Positions 40,922-50,497 are shown, counted from the first letter of the stretch. The stretch is DNA of 64,000 bases from Flammeovirgaceae bacterium UBA2338 (GCA_002344795.1 DDUM01000027.1:1-64000); one strand, 5' to 3'. Numbers and translations: made by a program. The notes: generated by a model not told the origin, from the sequence alone.

Positions 40922-43147
40922 ATGAGGCTTTCTATAAATCCATTTTTAGGATTCTTCCTGCTCCTTTTGTCCGTGGCGATTCATGCGCAAACAAAGGGTC
41001 CGTTAAAAACCCTTCATGCTAAAGAAGCCATTGACCCTATTAAGTTAGATGGGATTTTGGATGAGGAATCTTGGAATATCGCTGAAAAAGGTGGGGACTA
41101 CTGGCAGTTATGGCCTGGTGACTCTGTTCCAGCCAAAACGAGAACTGAAGTTATGATCACCTATGATGATAACTTTTTATACGTAGGCGCCAGGCTCTAC
41201 CATTATGATGGGAACAAGTACATTATCAATTCCCTGAACAGAGATTTTCAGGGACCCGAAATTGATGGGTTTCATGTCAATTTCGATACTTACTACGACA
41301 ATACAAATGCCTTTAACTTCGCCATCAATCCATCTGGTGCCCAGCGAGAGGGCACATTGTCTGATGGCGGAAGTGGAAGAATAGATGTTTCATGGGATAA
41401 CAAATGGTTTTCTGAAGTGCAAGTGACAGATGAATATTGGAGTGCAGAGATGGCAATACCCTTTAAAACCATTCGGTATAAAGAAGGGAGTACAAAATGG
41501 GGTTTTAATTCATTTCGGCTCGATGGCAACGCAAATGAGAGGGTAGCCTGGACAATTATCCCTCAAGGGTTCTCGATGAGCTCCCTGGCTTTGGATGGTG
41601 AATTGATTTTTGACAAACCCTTAAAGAAACCAGGACCCAATATTTCCATTATTCCATTTATAGCAGGTGGCACATCAAAAAATTATGAAGAAGGAACCCC
41701 ACGCGATAACAACTTTGCAATTGGAGGAGACGCAAAAATTGGTGTAACTCCTGGCCTTAACCTCGACTTAACGGTAAATCCTGATTTCTCACAAGTGGAG
41801 GTGGATCGTCAACAGACGAATATTTCAAGGTTTGAACTCTTCTTTCCTGAAAAACGACAGTTCTTTTTAGAAAATAACGATCTCTTTTCCAACTTCGGTG
41901 GAAGGGAGTCGAAACCATTTTTCTCAAGAAGAATTGGGATTACACTGGACACAGCCACCGGTCAAAATATTCAAAATACCATTTACGCTGGAATGCGCCT
42001 CAGCGGAAAACTGGATAAGAACTGGCGGATCGGTTTATTAAATATGCAGGCAGCACCAGATGACAAAAACGGATTGCCTTCCTATAACTATGGAATGGCA
42101 GTACTTCAAAGGAAAATATTTTCCAACTCCACTGTGTCTGCTTTTATGGTCAATAAGGAGGCTGCATTTAATGACAAAGAAAAAGCCTATGACATCGGGT
42201 TAGATCACTACAACAGGGTGTTGGGTTCAGAGTTTAACTACCGATCAATAAATGGCAAGTTCAGTATTTCCGCCTTTTACCATCGTTCGTTTAATGAATT
42301 GGATACGCTGGACAAAGAATTTTCCTCTGGACTGGAGGTAAACTATCGAACCAGGAAGTATAGCATCTTTAGTCTATACAGAGAAGTGGGGAATGATTAT
42401 ACGGCTGAGGTGGGATTTGTTCCTCGTGTCAATTTCAAAAAGTCTTTCACAAGAGGCCAATACAATTTTTATCCGGTAGGAAACGCCATCAGTAGCCATG
42501 GTTTTTCTTTAGAGTATGAACATACCTGGAATAATGAACACTCCAAGACAGATCAGTTTGCCAGCGTTGGGTATGAAATCAATTTTGCAAATCTTTCAAG
42601 ACTTTCTGTAGAGACCACTTTTGATTACACTTATCTTTTAGATGATTTTGATCCTGCCAGAGTCAACAATGATTTATTCCTGAAAGCTGGGACAAACTAT
42701 ACCTATTCACGTATTCTGTGGAAATACAGCTCCAACACAAGAAAAACCATTTTCTATAATTTCAATGGATCAGTGGGACAATTCTTTAATGGTAATATTT
42801 TTAATCTTGATGGTAACATCAACTACAGAATAAGACCAGTATTTAATTTCTCACTTGATTACAATTATAACAAAATCCGCTTACCCGATTCTTATAACGA
42901 TGCTGACTTATTTCTCATCGGTCCAAAATTTGAATTTACTTTCACCCGAAATCTTTTCTTCACTTCGTTGATTCAGTACAACAATCAACTCGACAATATC
43001 AATCTCAACGCAAGGTTTCAATGGAGATACAAACCAGTCTCTGACTTTTTCCTTGTGTACACCGACAACTACCTTAGCTCTCCTATTTTCCTTGGGGCAC
43101 GAAACAGGGCAATTGTTTTTAAACTAACTTATTGGTTGAACTTATAG
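40922..43147 (+). CDS. DUF5916 outer-membrane protein with CBM9-like N-terminal domain, paralogue B
   Basis: A 741-residue paralogue of the protein at 37077-39314, with a cleaner ATG start and signal peptide (to about AIHAQ). It shares IKLDGILDEESWNIAEKGG, NPDFSQVEVDRQ, RFELFFPEKRQFFLEN, FFSRRIG and the terminal VFKLTYWLNL. The domain order is the same: CBM9-like, then a long beta-barrel. Function is unknown; pairing with a lipid A acyltransferase gene in both copies suggests an outer-membrane-related process, but this is inference. It is followed by the convergent acyltransferase B, 45 bases apart. Confidence 0.87.
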   Translation: MRLSINPFLGFFLLLLSVAIHAQTKGPLKTLHAKEAIDPIKLDGILDEESWNIAEKGGDYWQLWPGDSVPAKTRTEVMITYDDNFLYVGARLYHYDGNKYIINSLNRDFQGPEIDGFHVNFDTYYDNTNAFNFAINPSGAQREGTLSDGGSGRIDVSWDNKWFSEVQVTDEYWSAEMAIPFKTIRYKEGSTKWGFNSFRLDGNANERVAWTIIPQGFSMSSLALDGELIFDKPLKKPGPNISIIPFIAGGTSKNYEEGTPRDNNFAIGGDAKIGVTPGLNLDLTVNPDFSQVEVDRQQTNISRFELFFPEKRQFFLENNDLFSNFGGRESKPFFSRRIGITLDTATGQNIQNTIYAGMRLSGKLDKNWRIGLLNMQAAPDDKNGLPSYNYGMAVLQRKIFSNSTVSAFMVNKEAAFNDKEKAYDIGLDHYNRVLGSEFNYRSINGKFSISAFYHRSFNELDTLDKEFSSGLEVNYRTRKYSIFSLYREVGNDYTAEVGFVPRVNFKKSFTRGQYNFYPVGNAISSHGFSLEYEHTWNNEHSKTDQFASVGYEINFANLSRLSVETTFDYTYLLDDFDPARVNNDLFLKAGTNYTYSRILWKYSSNTRKTIFYNFNGSVGQFFNGNIFNLDGNINYRIRPVFNFSLDYNYNKIRLPDSYNDADLFLIGPKFEFTFTRNLFFTSLIQYNNQLDNINLNARFQWRYKPVSDFFLVYTDNYLSSPIFLGARNRAIVFKLTYWLNL

Positions 43148-43192
43148 GCTCATAATAGCCAGTTGCCAGTCTTAGTCCGCTTAGCCCTGTAT

Positions 43193-44092
43193 TCAGTGGT
43201 CAGGCGAGCGAAATGCTTCATTGTAGGCTTCAAAATCCTTTTTCTTTCTCTTCCAGCGCTTATGTGTCCAAAGCCAGTAGGAAGGCTCATTGCGAATATC
43301 TTCCTCGAGCATTCGGGTATGCATTTCAGTTATCAAACCAGTTTCTAATGCTTCCGGCTTTTCACAAATAAGCCTGTACTCTACCTCATAGTATCCCCGT
43401 TTTATTTTATGTATAAACCAATAGAACACCGGAGTATTATTGTCTTTGGCAAATTTCTCAGATCCAAACAACACACCTGTTTCCTGATTCAAAAATTTCG
43501 TCCAGTAAGGCTTTTGTACTATACTGGGGCTCTGATCAGATCCAAAAATAACTGCAATCGGCCTTGCCTCCTTACTCTTAATTATTTGTTTTACTTCTTG
43601 ATAACCCTTCATCCACACCCCAAGCTTTGAACGGCTCCGGGTTAGTTTGTTGTTCATGAATTTATTATGGAGAGGAGCATAGAGCGCCACTGGCTGGTGG
43701 GATAAATGCATGCCTGCACTGACGATAAACAATTCCCAATTGCCACTATGGCCACCCACTAAAGTGACGTGCTGTCCTTTGTCGAAATACTGTTGTAATA
43801 TTTCCGGATTGCGATGAACAAAACGTTGCGCCAGCTCCTTTTTAGAAATGGAAAATGCTTTTATGGTCTCTACAATCAGGTCACAAAAGTGCACATAGAA
43901 TTCGCGTTCTGTTTTTCTGTAATGCTCCTCTGTCCAGTTTGGAAATGAGTTCCGAATATTGGTTTTCACTACCTCCTTCCTGTAGCCAATCAGTCGGTAG
44001 ATGACCAAATAGAATGCATCAGAGATTCGATACAGCATCCAACTGGGCAATAGACTGAAGGGCCTTAATATCAAGTAGTATAAAACACGCAT
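43193..44092 (-). CDS. lipid A acyltransferase (LpxL/HtrB family), paralogue B
   Basis: A 299-residue acyltransferase from ATG 44092, chosen because it aligns with the start of paralogue A (LYYLILRPFSLLPSW); the longer frame adds 16 unrelated residues. The catalytic motif is GGHSGNWE, with APLHNKFMNN, GSDQSP and NEPSYWLWTHKRWK downstream. It is very similar to paralogue A along its whole length, so the two arose by duplication together with their DUF5916 neighbours. It probably adds a secondary acyl chain to lipid A or a related lipid. Confidence 0.9.
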   Translation of the reverse strand: MRVLYYLILRPFSLLPSWMLYRISDAFYLVIYRLIGYRKEVVKTNIRNSFPNWTEEHYRKTEREFYVHFCDLIVETIKAFSISKKELAQRFVHRNPEILQQYFDKGQHVTLVGGHSGNWELFIVSAGMHLSHQPVALYAPLHNKFMNNKLTRSRSKLGVWMKGYQEVKQIIKSKEARPIAVIFGSDQSPSIVQKPYWTKFLNQETGVLFGSEKFAKDNNTPVFYWFIHKIKRGYYEVEYRLICEKPEALETGLITEMHTRMLEEDIRNEPSYWLWTHKRWKRKKKDFEAYNEAFRSPDH

Positions 44093-44204
44093 GACGCCAC
44101 CTTTGACTCCTTGTAATAATAAGAAGTTATAGGATAACAAGCGATATTATTTTTTTATAAGGAAAATAATTGATTCGCTAAGCTAGGTAAGGCAAAACTG
44201 GTTT

Positions 44205-45014
44205 TCATTCTCTCCTCTTATTATTAATCAAAATCTCCACTCGTCTATTTTTACTCCTCCCCTCCTCCGTTTCATTCTCTCCAATTGGCTTCGAGCTACC
44301 AAACCCATCAAAAGTTATCTGGTCACCTTTAACCCCCTGGTTGATCAAGTATTCTGCCACTACCTCTGCCCGCATGGTTGATAATTCTATATTGTACCTT
44401 TCCGTGCCTACATTATCGGTGTGCCCCGACACCCTCGCTTCCAGTGTGGGGTTTAACAACATGAACTGCCCTATAGAATCCAGCACATCCAACTGTGCTT
44501 CCTTTAGTTTATAACTATTGGTCTCAAATAAAAACTCACTAAGGATGATCAGACTATCTTGTTTCAAGATAGGAGCCGATGGTATTGTCATTGGCACAAC
44601 AACACTATCGCTCAACGCCTCAGTAATTTCCTGAATGGTATCTGACCTGATTTCCTGAGGAGCAGAAATTGTCTTCTTGTATCTCTCATACTCTCCTTTC
44701 TTAGCATTCTTTCTGATTTTCTTTTTTAGCTTCTCAATACTAATAGAGTGCAATACTTTTCTCCTGCCTATCATCTTTCTGCACGAGTAATTAAAACACA
44801 GTATTTTTTGAAATACATTATGGTGACCAGACCTTGCCAGTGCCCATTGATTGGCTTCAGGCAGATGCGAAACAACCTTCGGTGTTTTTGGGCTCCCATA
44901 TTCCCTACCGGTATTTACTGGCACGAATGGGCGCTCTGAACAAGCACCAATTAAGGCAATCAAAGCAATAATTTGTAAATGATTTTTGATATAGATAAGG
45001 CAGCCAGTATACAT
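44205..45014 (-). CDS. OmpA-like lipoprotein
   Basis: A 269-residue lipoprotein from ATG 45014, chosen for the lipobox (ALIGAC). A poorly conserved basic middle region (KKKIRKNAKKGEYERYKK) precedes a linker and a C-terminal OmpA domain (about 155-265): FLFETNSYKLKEAQLDVLD, SGHTDNVGTERYN, LSTMRAEVVAEYL, and the closing RSKNRRVEILI. The domain binds peptidoglycan non-covalently, anchoring the outer membrane. No operon partner is evident. Confidence 0.87.
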   Translation of the reverse strand: MYTGCLIYIKNHLQIIALIALIGACSERPFVPVNTGREYGSPKTPKVVSHLPEANQWALARSGHHNVFQKILCFNYSCRKMIGRRKVLHSISIEKLKKKIRKNAKKGEYERYKKTISAPQEIRSDTIQEITEALSDSVVVPMTIPSAPILKQDSLIILSEFLFETNSYKLKEAQLDVLDSIGQFMLLNPTLEARVSGHTDNVGTERYNIELSTMRAEVVAEYLINQGVKGDQITFDGFGSSKPIGENETEEGRSKNRRVEILINNKRRE

Positions 45015-45163
45015 ATACCACCTGCTATAGCTACGACTGACGAGTTCAATCTTACTGAATTGCATTTGCTGGCGCCAACCATACACAACCTAGCAATTTA
45101 CTCGTCTTTTAACGATAACCCTACTATGGAAATTGTGCCTCGTATAGTAAATTCCTATACTTT

Positions 45164-46231
45164 TTATTGATACACCATGCTCACGTAGGCTACCCAATGC
45201 CGGTTGGTAGACAATGCCGACACCGTCATGCCAATATCCTCCACCTCTATCAGCGGATGGTCGATGCTGGTTTCGTACCCTAAGAAGGTACCCGTCAGTT
45301 CCTCGTTGTATTCCAACTCATTCAACTTGTTGGCAAAGGACAGCCCAAAGGGAACGGAATACCTTCCGCACCACACCCATTTGTATTCCTTGTAGTCTTC
45401 CTGCTGCACAGTATACTCGGTAAACAGTTTGATCTTATCCGCAGTGAGTTCATTGGTGAGGCAGGTGTTGATAATCTCCAAATCCATTTGGCGTGCTTTT
45501 TCAGTCCCCGCTTCATCGGTGCCCATAGGTGCCATGGTGGTAGAGCCACCCCATTCCAGATCGCCATAATGAACGGCATCATTGGAGATCACAATGGCAA
45601 CATCTTTGCCATACTCCCAATTCTTTTCTCTCAAAATCTCTTGAACAGCCTCGGCCAGGTGAGTGCTGATGGAATCAATTCCCTCATAGTTGATGTACGG
45701 CACCAGTATAGGCACGATCTCTGCCGATCTGTTTTTCTTATGAAGGAAAGGAATGATCGCCTCCAACGAGTGTTCAATAATTTGCATACTGTCGTGAACG
45801 ATAAAATCTTCTCTAGGTAGCTTACCCATGATCTCTTCATTGAGCGATGATACCTTTATTCCTCCATAAGGTGACTCCCATTCCTTGAACGTGCCAAAGA
45901 TTAGTTTGTCTTGTAGCTGATAATTGCGTGCGCTATGGGCCACACCTATTAATATTATGTTAGGAGCATTGATACCCCTTAGCGATTCATAATACAACCT
46001 GCCCGCAAAGCGGTAGTTGTCGTGGGGGCTAATGACTGCTTTCCATTGCAAATCATTGACAGAGTCCTTTAAGCCCAATCTGCTGTAAACAGAGTCCATC
46101 TGCCAGTCATGTTGGGCATAGCCACGTGCATGGCGTACCTTGGTATCCTCAGGCAAACTGCTTTTATCCGCGGACGGCTTGCAACTGAAACCAATCAATG
46201 CAATACTTACTATCATCAATAAACTTCTCAT
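45164..46231 (-). CDS. Memo-family lipoprotein (AmmeMemoRadiSam protein B type)
   Basis: A 355-residue protein from ATG 46231, which begins a lipoprotein signal (MRSLLMIVSIALIGFSC); an upstream start would add 39 residues encoded by repeat DNA. The Memo fold is shown by ISPHDNYRFAGRLYYESLRG, ILIGVAHSA, SPYGGIKVSS, the histidine in IEHSLEAIIPFL, and VISNDAVHYG. Memo proteins are structurally related to class III dioxygenases and keep a His-rich metal site. No AMMECR1 or radical-SAM partner is next to it. About 140 bp of its 5' end are duplicated at 47089-47226, beyond the transposase. Confidence 0.85.
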   Translation of the reverse strand: MRSLLMIVSIALIGFSCKPSADKSSLPEDTKVRHARGYAQHDWQMDSVYSRLGLKDSVNDLQWKAVISPHDNYRFAGRLYYESLRGINAPNIILIGVAHSARNYQLQDKLIFGTFKEWESPYGGIKVSSLNEEIMGKLPREDFIVHDSMQIIEHSLEAIIPFLHKKNRSAEIVPILVPYINYEGIDSISTHLAEAVQEILREKNWEYGKDVAIVISNDAVHYGDLEWGGSTTMAPMGTDEAGTEKARQMDLEIINTCLTNELTADKIKLFTEYTVQQEDYKEYKWVWCGRYSVPFGLSFANKLNELEYNEELTGTFLGYETSIDHPLIEVEDIGMTVSALSTNRHWVAYVSMVYQ

Positions 46232-46302
46232 TGTCTTTTTTGGGTATCCGATCAAGATAAGAATTTTGATGGCCGATTTCAAAACAATGCATAATAGTAG
46301 CG

Positions 46303-46444
46303 CTATAATAGCGCGCGTTTGCAACGCGTGCCCCTCTCCTCTCCCCAAACAATAATTACTTCTATAAATACAATTTCCAAAGGCCCTTTCTTCTTCGTAT
46401 AATAATCCCTAGCAGAGTTATAACGATATTCTTCCGGTTCATCC
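46303..46444 (+). repeat. tandem duplicate: REP plus transposase 3' end
   Basis: This ~140-bp unit (CTATAATA, REP palindrome, then the last ~110 bp of the RAYT gene) is repeated immediately at 46445-46582 with only a few differences. The first copy is therefore a dead fragment of the transposase 3' end on the minus strand. Confidence 0.85.
46311..46331 (+). repeat. REP palindrome, copy 1
   Basis: 21-bp imperfect palindrome with core GCGTTTGCAACGC. Identical copies are at 46453-46473 and 47227-47247, and an inverted copy is at 47063-47083. Confidence 0.85.
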
Positions 46445-46452
46445 TATAATAG

Positions 46453-46473
46453 CGCGCGTTTGCAACGCGTGCC
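46453..46473 (+). repeat. REP palindrome, copy 2
   Basis: Same 21-bp sequence as at 46311, lying just past the 3' end of the transposase gene. Confidence 0.85.
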
Positions 46474-46494
46474 TCTCCTCTCCCCAAACAATAA

Positions 46495-47043
46495 TTACTC
46501 TATAAATACAATTTCCAAAGGCCCTTTCTTCTTCGTATAATAATCCCTCGCAGAGCTATAACGATATTCTTCCGGTTCATCCACAATCTCCGCAACTACT
46601 GGGTTATCATGGAGGTAATCCAATTTTTGTTGCAACATCTCATTAGTCGACAACAATAGCGGATGGTTCCCATCCTGCCAAACTTTATAGTCAGTTACTC
46701 TATTCAACCCATTGGCTACATCCATGAAAAAATCAAGTAGCCAGCCCCTTCTGCTTTCATGAATTCTGTCGATAACCTTTACCAATTCCTTGGCTGTAAA
46801 CTTTTTAAAATCACGAAGAATATTAGACAACGGCTCACCTTTGGTACTAATGATGAGATGAAGATGACTGGGCATAATGCACCAGGCATGAATAATCAAT
46901 CCCTTTTGTTTTTGGCAATATTGTAAGGAATCAATAATTACATGTTTAAGTTCAGGTCTTGTGAATAGATCAACCCAACCTACGATAGTGGCAGTTACAA
47001 AGTAGATTCCATCCGGGTCGTTGAACTTATACTTTTCCGACAT
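46495..47043 (-). mobile_element. REP-associated tyrosine transposase (RAYT, TnpA-REP)
   Basis: A 182-residue HUH single-strand transposase of the Y1/IS200-like REP-associated family. The metal-binding HUH pair is His60 and His62 in MPSHLHLIIS; the catalytic tyrosine is probably Tyr143 in LDYLHDNPV. The C-terminus has the family ending Y-R-Y-S-S-A-R-D-Y. The gene lies between REP palindromes of opposite orientation (46453-46473 and 47063-47083), the usual REPtron layout. Known RAYTs bind REP hairpins and cut and join single-stranded DNA. Flanking sequence has been duplicated on both sides, suggesting recent activity here. Confidence 0.92.
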
Positions 47044-47062
47044 AAATTATGTTATAAATAAA

Positions 47063-47083
47063 GCACGCGTTGCAAACGCGCGC
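47063..47083 (-). repeat. REP palindrome, copy 3 (inverted)
   Basis: Reverse complement of the REP at 46453, placed 20 bases upstream of the transposase start. With copy 2 it forms the inverted pair bounding the transposase. Confidence 0.85.
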
Positions 47084-47088
47084 TAGTA

Positions 47089-47226
47089 TTATCCGCGGAC
47101 GGCTTGCAACTGAAACCAATCAGTGCAACACTTACTATCATCAATAAACTTCTCATTGTCTTTTTGTGTATTCGATCAAGATAAGTCTTTTGAAAGCAGA
47201 TTTCAAAACAACAAGTAGCTACAGTA
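47089..47226 (-). pseudogene. duplicated 5' fragment of the Memo-family gene
   Basis: This segment matches 46164-46310, including the start codon and the lipoprotein signal (MRSLLMIVSVALIGFSC, then KPSAD), before running into REP copy 3. It cannot encode a functional protein. The remaining gap 47248-47437 holds only fragments of dispersed repeats (GCCATCCCTTCAG...AATGACG at 47286-47310, and GTGAGATTCTTC near 47361). Confidence 0.85.
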
Positions 47227-47247
47227 GCGCGCGTTTGCAACGCGTGC
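47227..47247 (+). repeat. REP palindrome, copy 4
   Basis: Same 21-bp sequence as at 46311 and in the same position relative to the Memo 5' fragment. Confidence 0.85.
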
Positions 47248-47437
47248 AGTGTTTTTCATAGGGATTGCTTCACTCTTACCCTCTTGCCATCCCTTCAGTT
47301 CGCAATGACGTGAGAGGTATTAAAAACAAAGAACCCAGAATCCAGAATCTTAAATTGAAAAGTGAGATTCTTCACGCCAGTAGGCAGTCAGGCTGATAGG
47401 CGATCCCAACCGACCTACCGATTACCGACATACCGAT

Positions 47438-50269
47438 TCACCGTCTGCATATCTCCTTATATGGACACCACTCACAAGTCTTCAGGTTCGTGGTCTGGTC
47501 GAACGGACTATCAGGATTGTATAAATCCGAGAGGGTGTCGTGCAGCAGGGTTTCAAACTCATCAAAATACTGCCGGGCATCGTCTATCGTTCGCTTGTCT
47601 TTGCCTTTGCCCAGCGGATGGCCAAAAGAATAGCTGGGTTCGAACAGGTTCTTGCGATTCATCAGCCCCGGAGTAAGCCTCGCCTCCACTTTACGATCTT
47701 TATAATAGAGGTAGGCGTACAACATAGTCTGGAAAGCCGCTTTGTTGCGTTTGCCATCCCGGTCGAAAAGGCTGGCGATGCTCTCTACTCCCAGTTCATC
47801 CTTACCGGTTTTATAGTCGATGATGCGTACCGTTCCACTCTTGCTGTCCACCCGGTCGATTTTCCCTCCCAACACAACCTCCTGATCGCCTATTGGGACG
47901 GTGGTGATGAACTTTTGCTCCAGGGCTTCGATAGTGAAAGGTGCATAGCCCCTATCCCGCTCAATGATCTTGGCCATAAACTCCTTGACGATGGTGCGCA
48001 CCACAATGCGCTGCCCTTCATAAGTCACCGGTTTATCGGGATCCAACTTATACAGTTCGATAAAGGCTTTGTCGATGAGGCGGTCTACCCGCCTGACCCA
48101 GTCTTTATACCCGGCCTTCTCTATCATGCCTTTGTTCTCTTTGGCCAGCTCATCATAAAACCAGTACACCACATCGTGCAATAGGTTTCCAAACAGGCGA
48201 GCATCGAGGTCTTCTTCCACTTCATCGGCTTCGCGCAGGCGAGCCAGGTGTTTGAGGTAAAACCTCAGCTTACATTCAATAAAGTCGTTGAGGGCCGAGG
48301 GAGACAGTTCGCGCTTCTGCTCGGGGTCGCTGCCGTCCTTAATATACTTGCGCAGCAACTCCATCGTCTCTGTACTCTTTTCTACCGTCACTGGCTCGAT
48401 GGCGTTGATCTGCACGGCATTGTGCAATACATGATGGGCAATGGGCAATCCTGATTCATACACCAGCTGTTGTACAAATCGGCTCATCTCGCCATTGCCA
48501 ATAATGTCGGGTTCTGTATTATAATAGAGACTTATCTTTTTGGCACGCTGTTGCAGTCGGTAAAAGAGATACGCATACATAGCATCCTGATGATCGTGGG
48601 TTGGCAGTTGGTAGGCCCTGCGGATGCTGTGTGGAATGTAAGAGCCTTGCCTTGCGGCCGAAGGCAACATGCCCTCGTTGAGTGACAGCATAAATACATT
48701 ATCAAAATCCAGGTTTCGCGTTTCCAAAACACCCATCACCTGCAGTCCTTTCAATGGCTCTCCTGTAAATGGAATCTTCTGCGACATTACTATCTGGCGG
48801 AACAGTTTTTGGAACCCCCTCCAGTCGGGGTGCTTACCAGAGTCGTGCAACACTTCATGCAATCGCGACAAATGCCGGTGAAAGTGAAACGCGTACTCCC
48901 GGTCAAAACTTTGATTATCCGTAAAAGAGGCGCCCAATGCTTTTACAATCCCCAACAAATATTCAGAGGCCTTCTCCTGTTCCACCACCTGAAATAAGCC
49001 TTCAAGAATAGTATTCTCCCTCAAAAGTTCTTCCTGCGAAATGTAAACGCGGTTGGCCGATATGATACTGTAACGAATCTTTTGCGCTTCCTCTTTTTCT
49101 AAAGCAAGGATATAAGCATGCGCCAGGATGGCCGTTACCTGTCTGTGACTAAAATAATTTCCCTTGCGCTGCAGTTGCAGATCGATAAGCAAATCAAGCA
49201 AATTGTACAAGGGTGTGTTGCGCAGTGGATAACCCATCGTTACGTTGACATCCGACAGCTCCGGTGGTAACGAGTGCAGTATCGGCAACAGCATGCTTTC
49301 GTCTGGCAGCACAATCACCGTCTTTTCTATCTCGCTGGGTGGTGGCAGGTTTTCACTCAACGCCTGTCCTACCAGCTTGGCCTGACCGATACGCTGAGGT
49401 ACACCCGTTAATTTTATTTCTTTGGCTGCGCCCTTGAAATTGTTGGGAGGTACTTCAAATGTCCTTGAAAGTATGGGGTGGTTTCTATACTGCCTGAAAA
49501 ACTGCCCTGCCTCTTGCCACTTGTCTTCCATGTAGTAGGCATCGATGTCCCAATAGCAGTTGGCTCCTTCACCCACAAAGTAACTAATGATGTTTTCTTC
49601 CGCTTTCGTCAGCGCGTTGAATCCGGCAAAAATGTATTGGTCTCCTTTTTCGCTTTTGCCCAACACGCCTTTGCTCATCACTTTCTCCGCCACTTCTTTG
49701 TGGATCATGCCCTCATAGCCGAGCTTTTCTTTCTTTAGCGACTTCATATATTCTGCATATACCTTAGGCAACTTCCTCCACACCTTTAAAAACTCTTCCT
49801 TGCTGCCTGCGGGCTTCTCTTCAAAGCTCACCCAAAATCCTTTCAAGAACTCGCGTTGCTCCTCGGTAAGAAAATCGAATGACTCATCCAGTTCTTTCAG
49901 TTGGCTGAGGTCTCTGAACATCAGCTGTGCGTTCACCATGTACTTGTCCACCTCATCGAAGTCGCGCAACAGCATATCTCCCCAGAAGTAAAAGCGATCG
50001 AAAGGTTCTTCACTCTTCATCACTTCGTTGTACACCTTATATAATCTGTAGATCAGTGACAAGCGGTCCGGTTCCCTCAAGTCCGACAAGGAAGAAAAGA
50101 AAGATTCGATACTGATCAGCTTGGGAGACCATGCAGGCTTGGTCAGACTCTCCGACAAATATTTTTGAAAAAACAATGCCGCTCTTTGGTTAGGGAAGAC
50201 GATAGTGAGGTTTCTCAGGTTAGGATGGGCAACTATCTTTTGGGCGATATCTTTTAAAAATGGTTGCAC
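47438..50269 (-). CDS. addB: AddB-like PD-(D/E)XK nuclease
   Basis: A 943-residue protein of the AddB/RexB type. The N-terminal half is a degenerate SF1 helicase fold (LTIVFPNQRAALFFQKYL; the ATP site is not obviously intact). The C-terminal nuclease contains GGKIDRVDS and RIIDYKTGK, the D-x-x...D-x-K core. Iron-sulfur cysteines are in place: one in DFIECKLRFYL and three at the end (Cys932, Cys935, Cys941 in CEWCPYKEIC), as in the AddB iron-staple nuclease. With the AddA-like helicase upstream it would process double-strand breaks for RecA. A 228-bp gap containing a MITE-like repeat separates the two. Confidence 0.9.
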   Translation of the reverse strand: MQPFLKDIAQKIVAHPNLRNLTIVFPNQRAALFFQKYLSESLTKPAWSPKLISIESFFSSLSDLREPDRLSLIYRLYKVYNEVMKSEEPFDRFYFWGDMLLRDFDEVDKYMVNAQLMFRDLSQLKELDESFDFLTEEQREFLKGFWVSFEEKPAGSKEEFLKVWRKLPKVYAEYMKSLKKEKLGYEGMIHKEVAEKVMSKGVLGKSEKGDQYIFAGFNALTKAEENIISYFVGEGANCYWDIDAYYMEDKWQEAGQFFRQYRNHPILSRTFEVPPNNFKGAAKEIKLTGVPQRIGQAKLVGQALSENLPPPSEIEKTVIVLPDESMLLPILHSLPPELSDVNVTMGYPLRNTPLYNLLDLLIDLQLQRKGNYFSHRQVTAILAHAYILALEKEEAQKIRYSIISANRVYISQEELLRENTILEGLFQVVEQEKASEYLLGIVKALGASFTDNQSFDREYAFHFHRHLSRLHEVLHDSGKHPDWRGFQKLFRQIVMSQKIPFTGEPLKGLQVMGVLETRNLDFDNVFMLSLNEGMLPSAARQGSYIPHSIRRAYQLPTHDHQDAMYAYLFYRLQQRAKKISLYYNTEPDIIGNGEMSRFVQQLVYESGLPIAHHVLHNAVQINAIEPVTVEKSTETMELLRKYIKDGSDPEQKRELSPSALNDFIECKLRFYLKHLARLREADEVEEDLDARLFGNLLHDVVYWFYDELAKENKGMIEKAGYKDWVRRVDRLIDKAFIELYKLDPDKPVTYEGQRIVVRTIVKEFMAKIIERDRGYAPFTIEALEQKFITTVPIGDQEVVLGGKIDRVDSKSGTVRIIDYKTGKDELGVESIASLFDRDGKRNKAAFQTMLYAYLYYKDRKVEARLTPGLMNRKNLFEPSYSFGHPLGKGKDKRTIDDARQYFDEFETLLHDTLSDLYNPDSPFDQTTNLKTCEWCPYKEICRR

Positions 50270-50307
50270 CAGTTTTTAGTTATGAGTTATTAGTTTTAAA
50301 TAGTTAA

Positions 50308-50440
50308 CGTCATTGCGAGGAATGGCCAGGAAATGAACGGAGGAATGACGAAGCAATCCTTCAATTAAAAACATAATTTTTAATAATACTTGTTTACCCA
50401 ATGGGATTGCCACTCCGCCTACTGGCGGATCGCAATGACG
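50308..50440. repeat. MITE-like element with CGTCATTGCG termini
   Basis: The ends are a perfect 10-bp inverted repeat (CGTCATTGCG at 50308-50317 and CGCAATGACG at 50431-50440). Inside is GACGAAGCAATCC and a small hairpin TCCGCC-TACT-GGCGGA (50414-50429). Related pieces (CGCAATGACG, GATTGCTTC) are seen at 47260-47310. It sits between addB and addA in 50270-50497, which otherwise shows no gene. Confidence 0.7.
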
Positions 50441-50497
50441 GTTTATATTACATTCGCTCATCTACAGAGGATTCAAAACAATTACAGTTATTTAAAA

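Noticed and set aside
47052..47240. Open frame of 62 codons containing a lipoprotein signal
   Set aside because: It is the duplicated 5' fragment of the Memo-family gene running into a REP palindrome, not an independent gene.
47540..48184. Plus-strand open frame of 214 codons inside addB
   Set aside because: Antisense shadow of a well-supported nuclease domain; long antisense frames are common in this gene.
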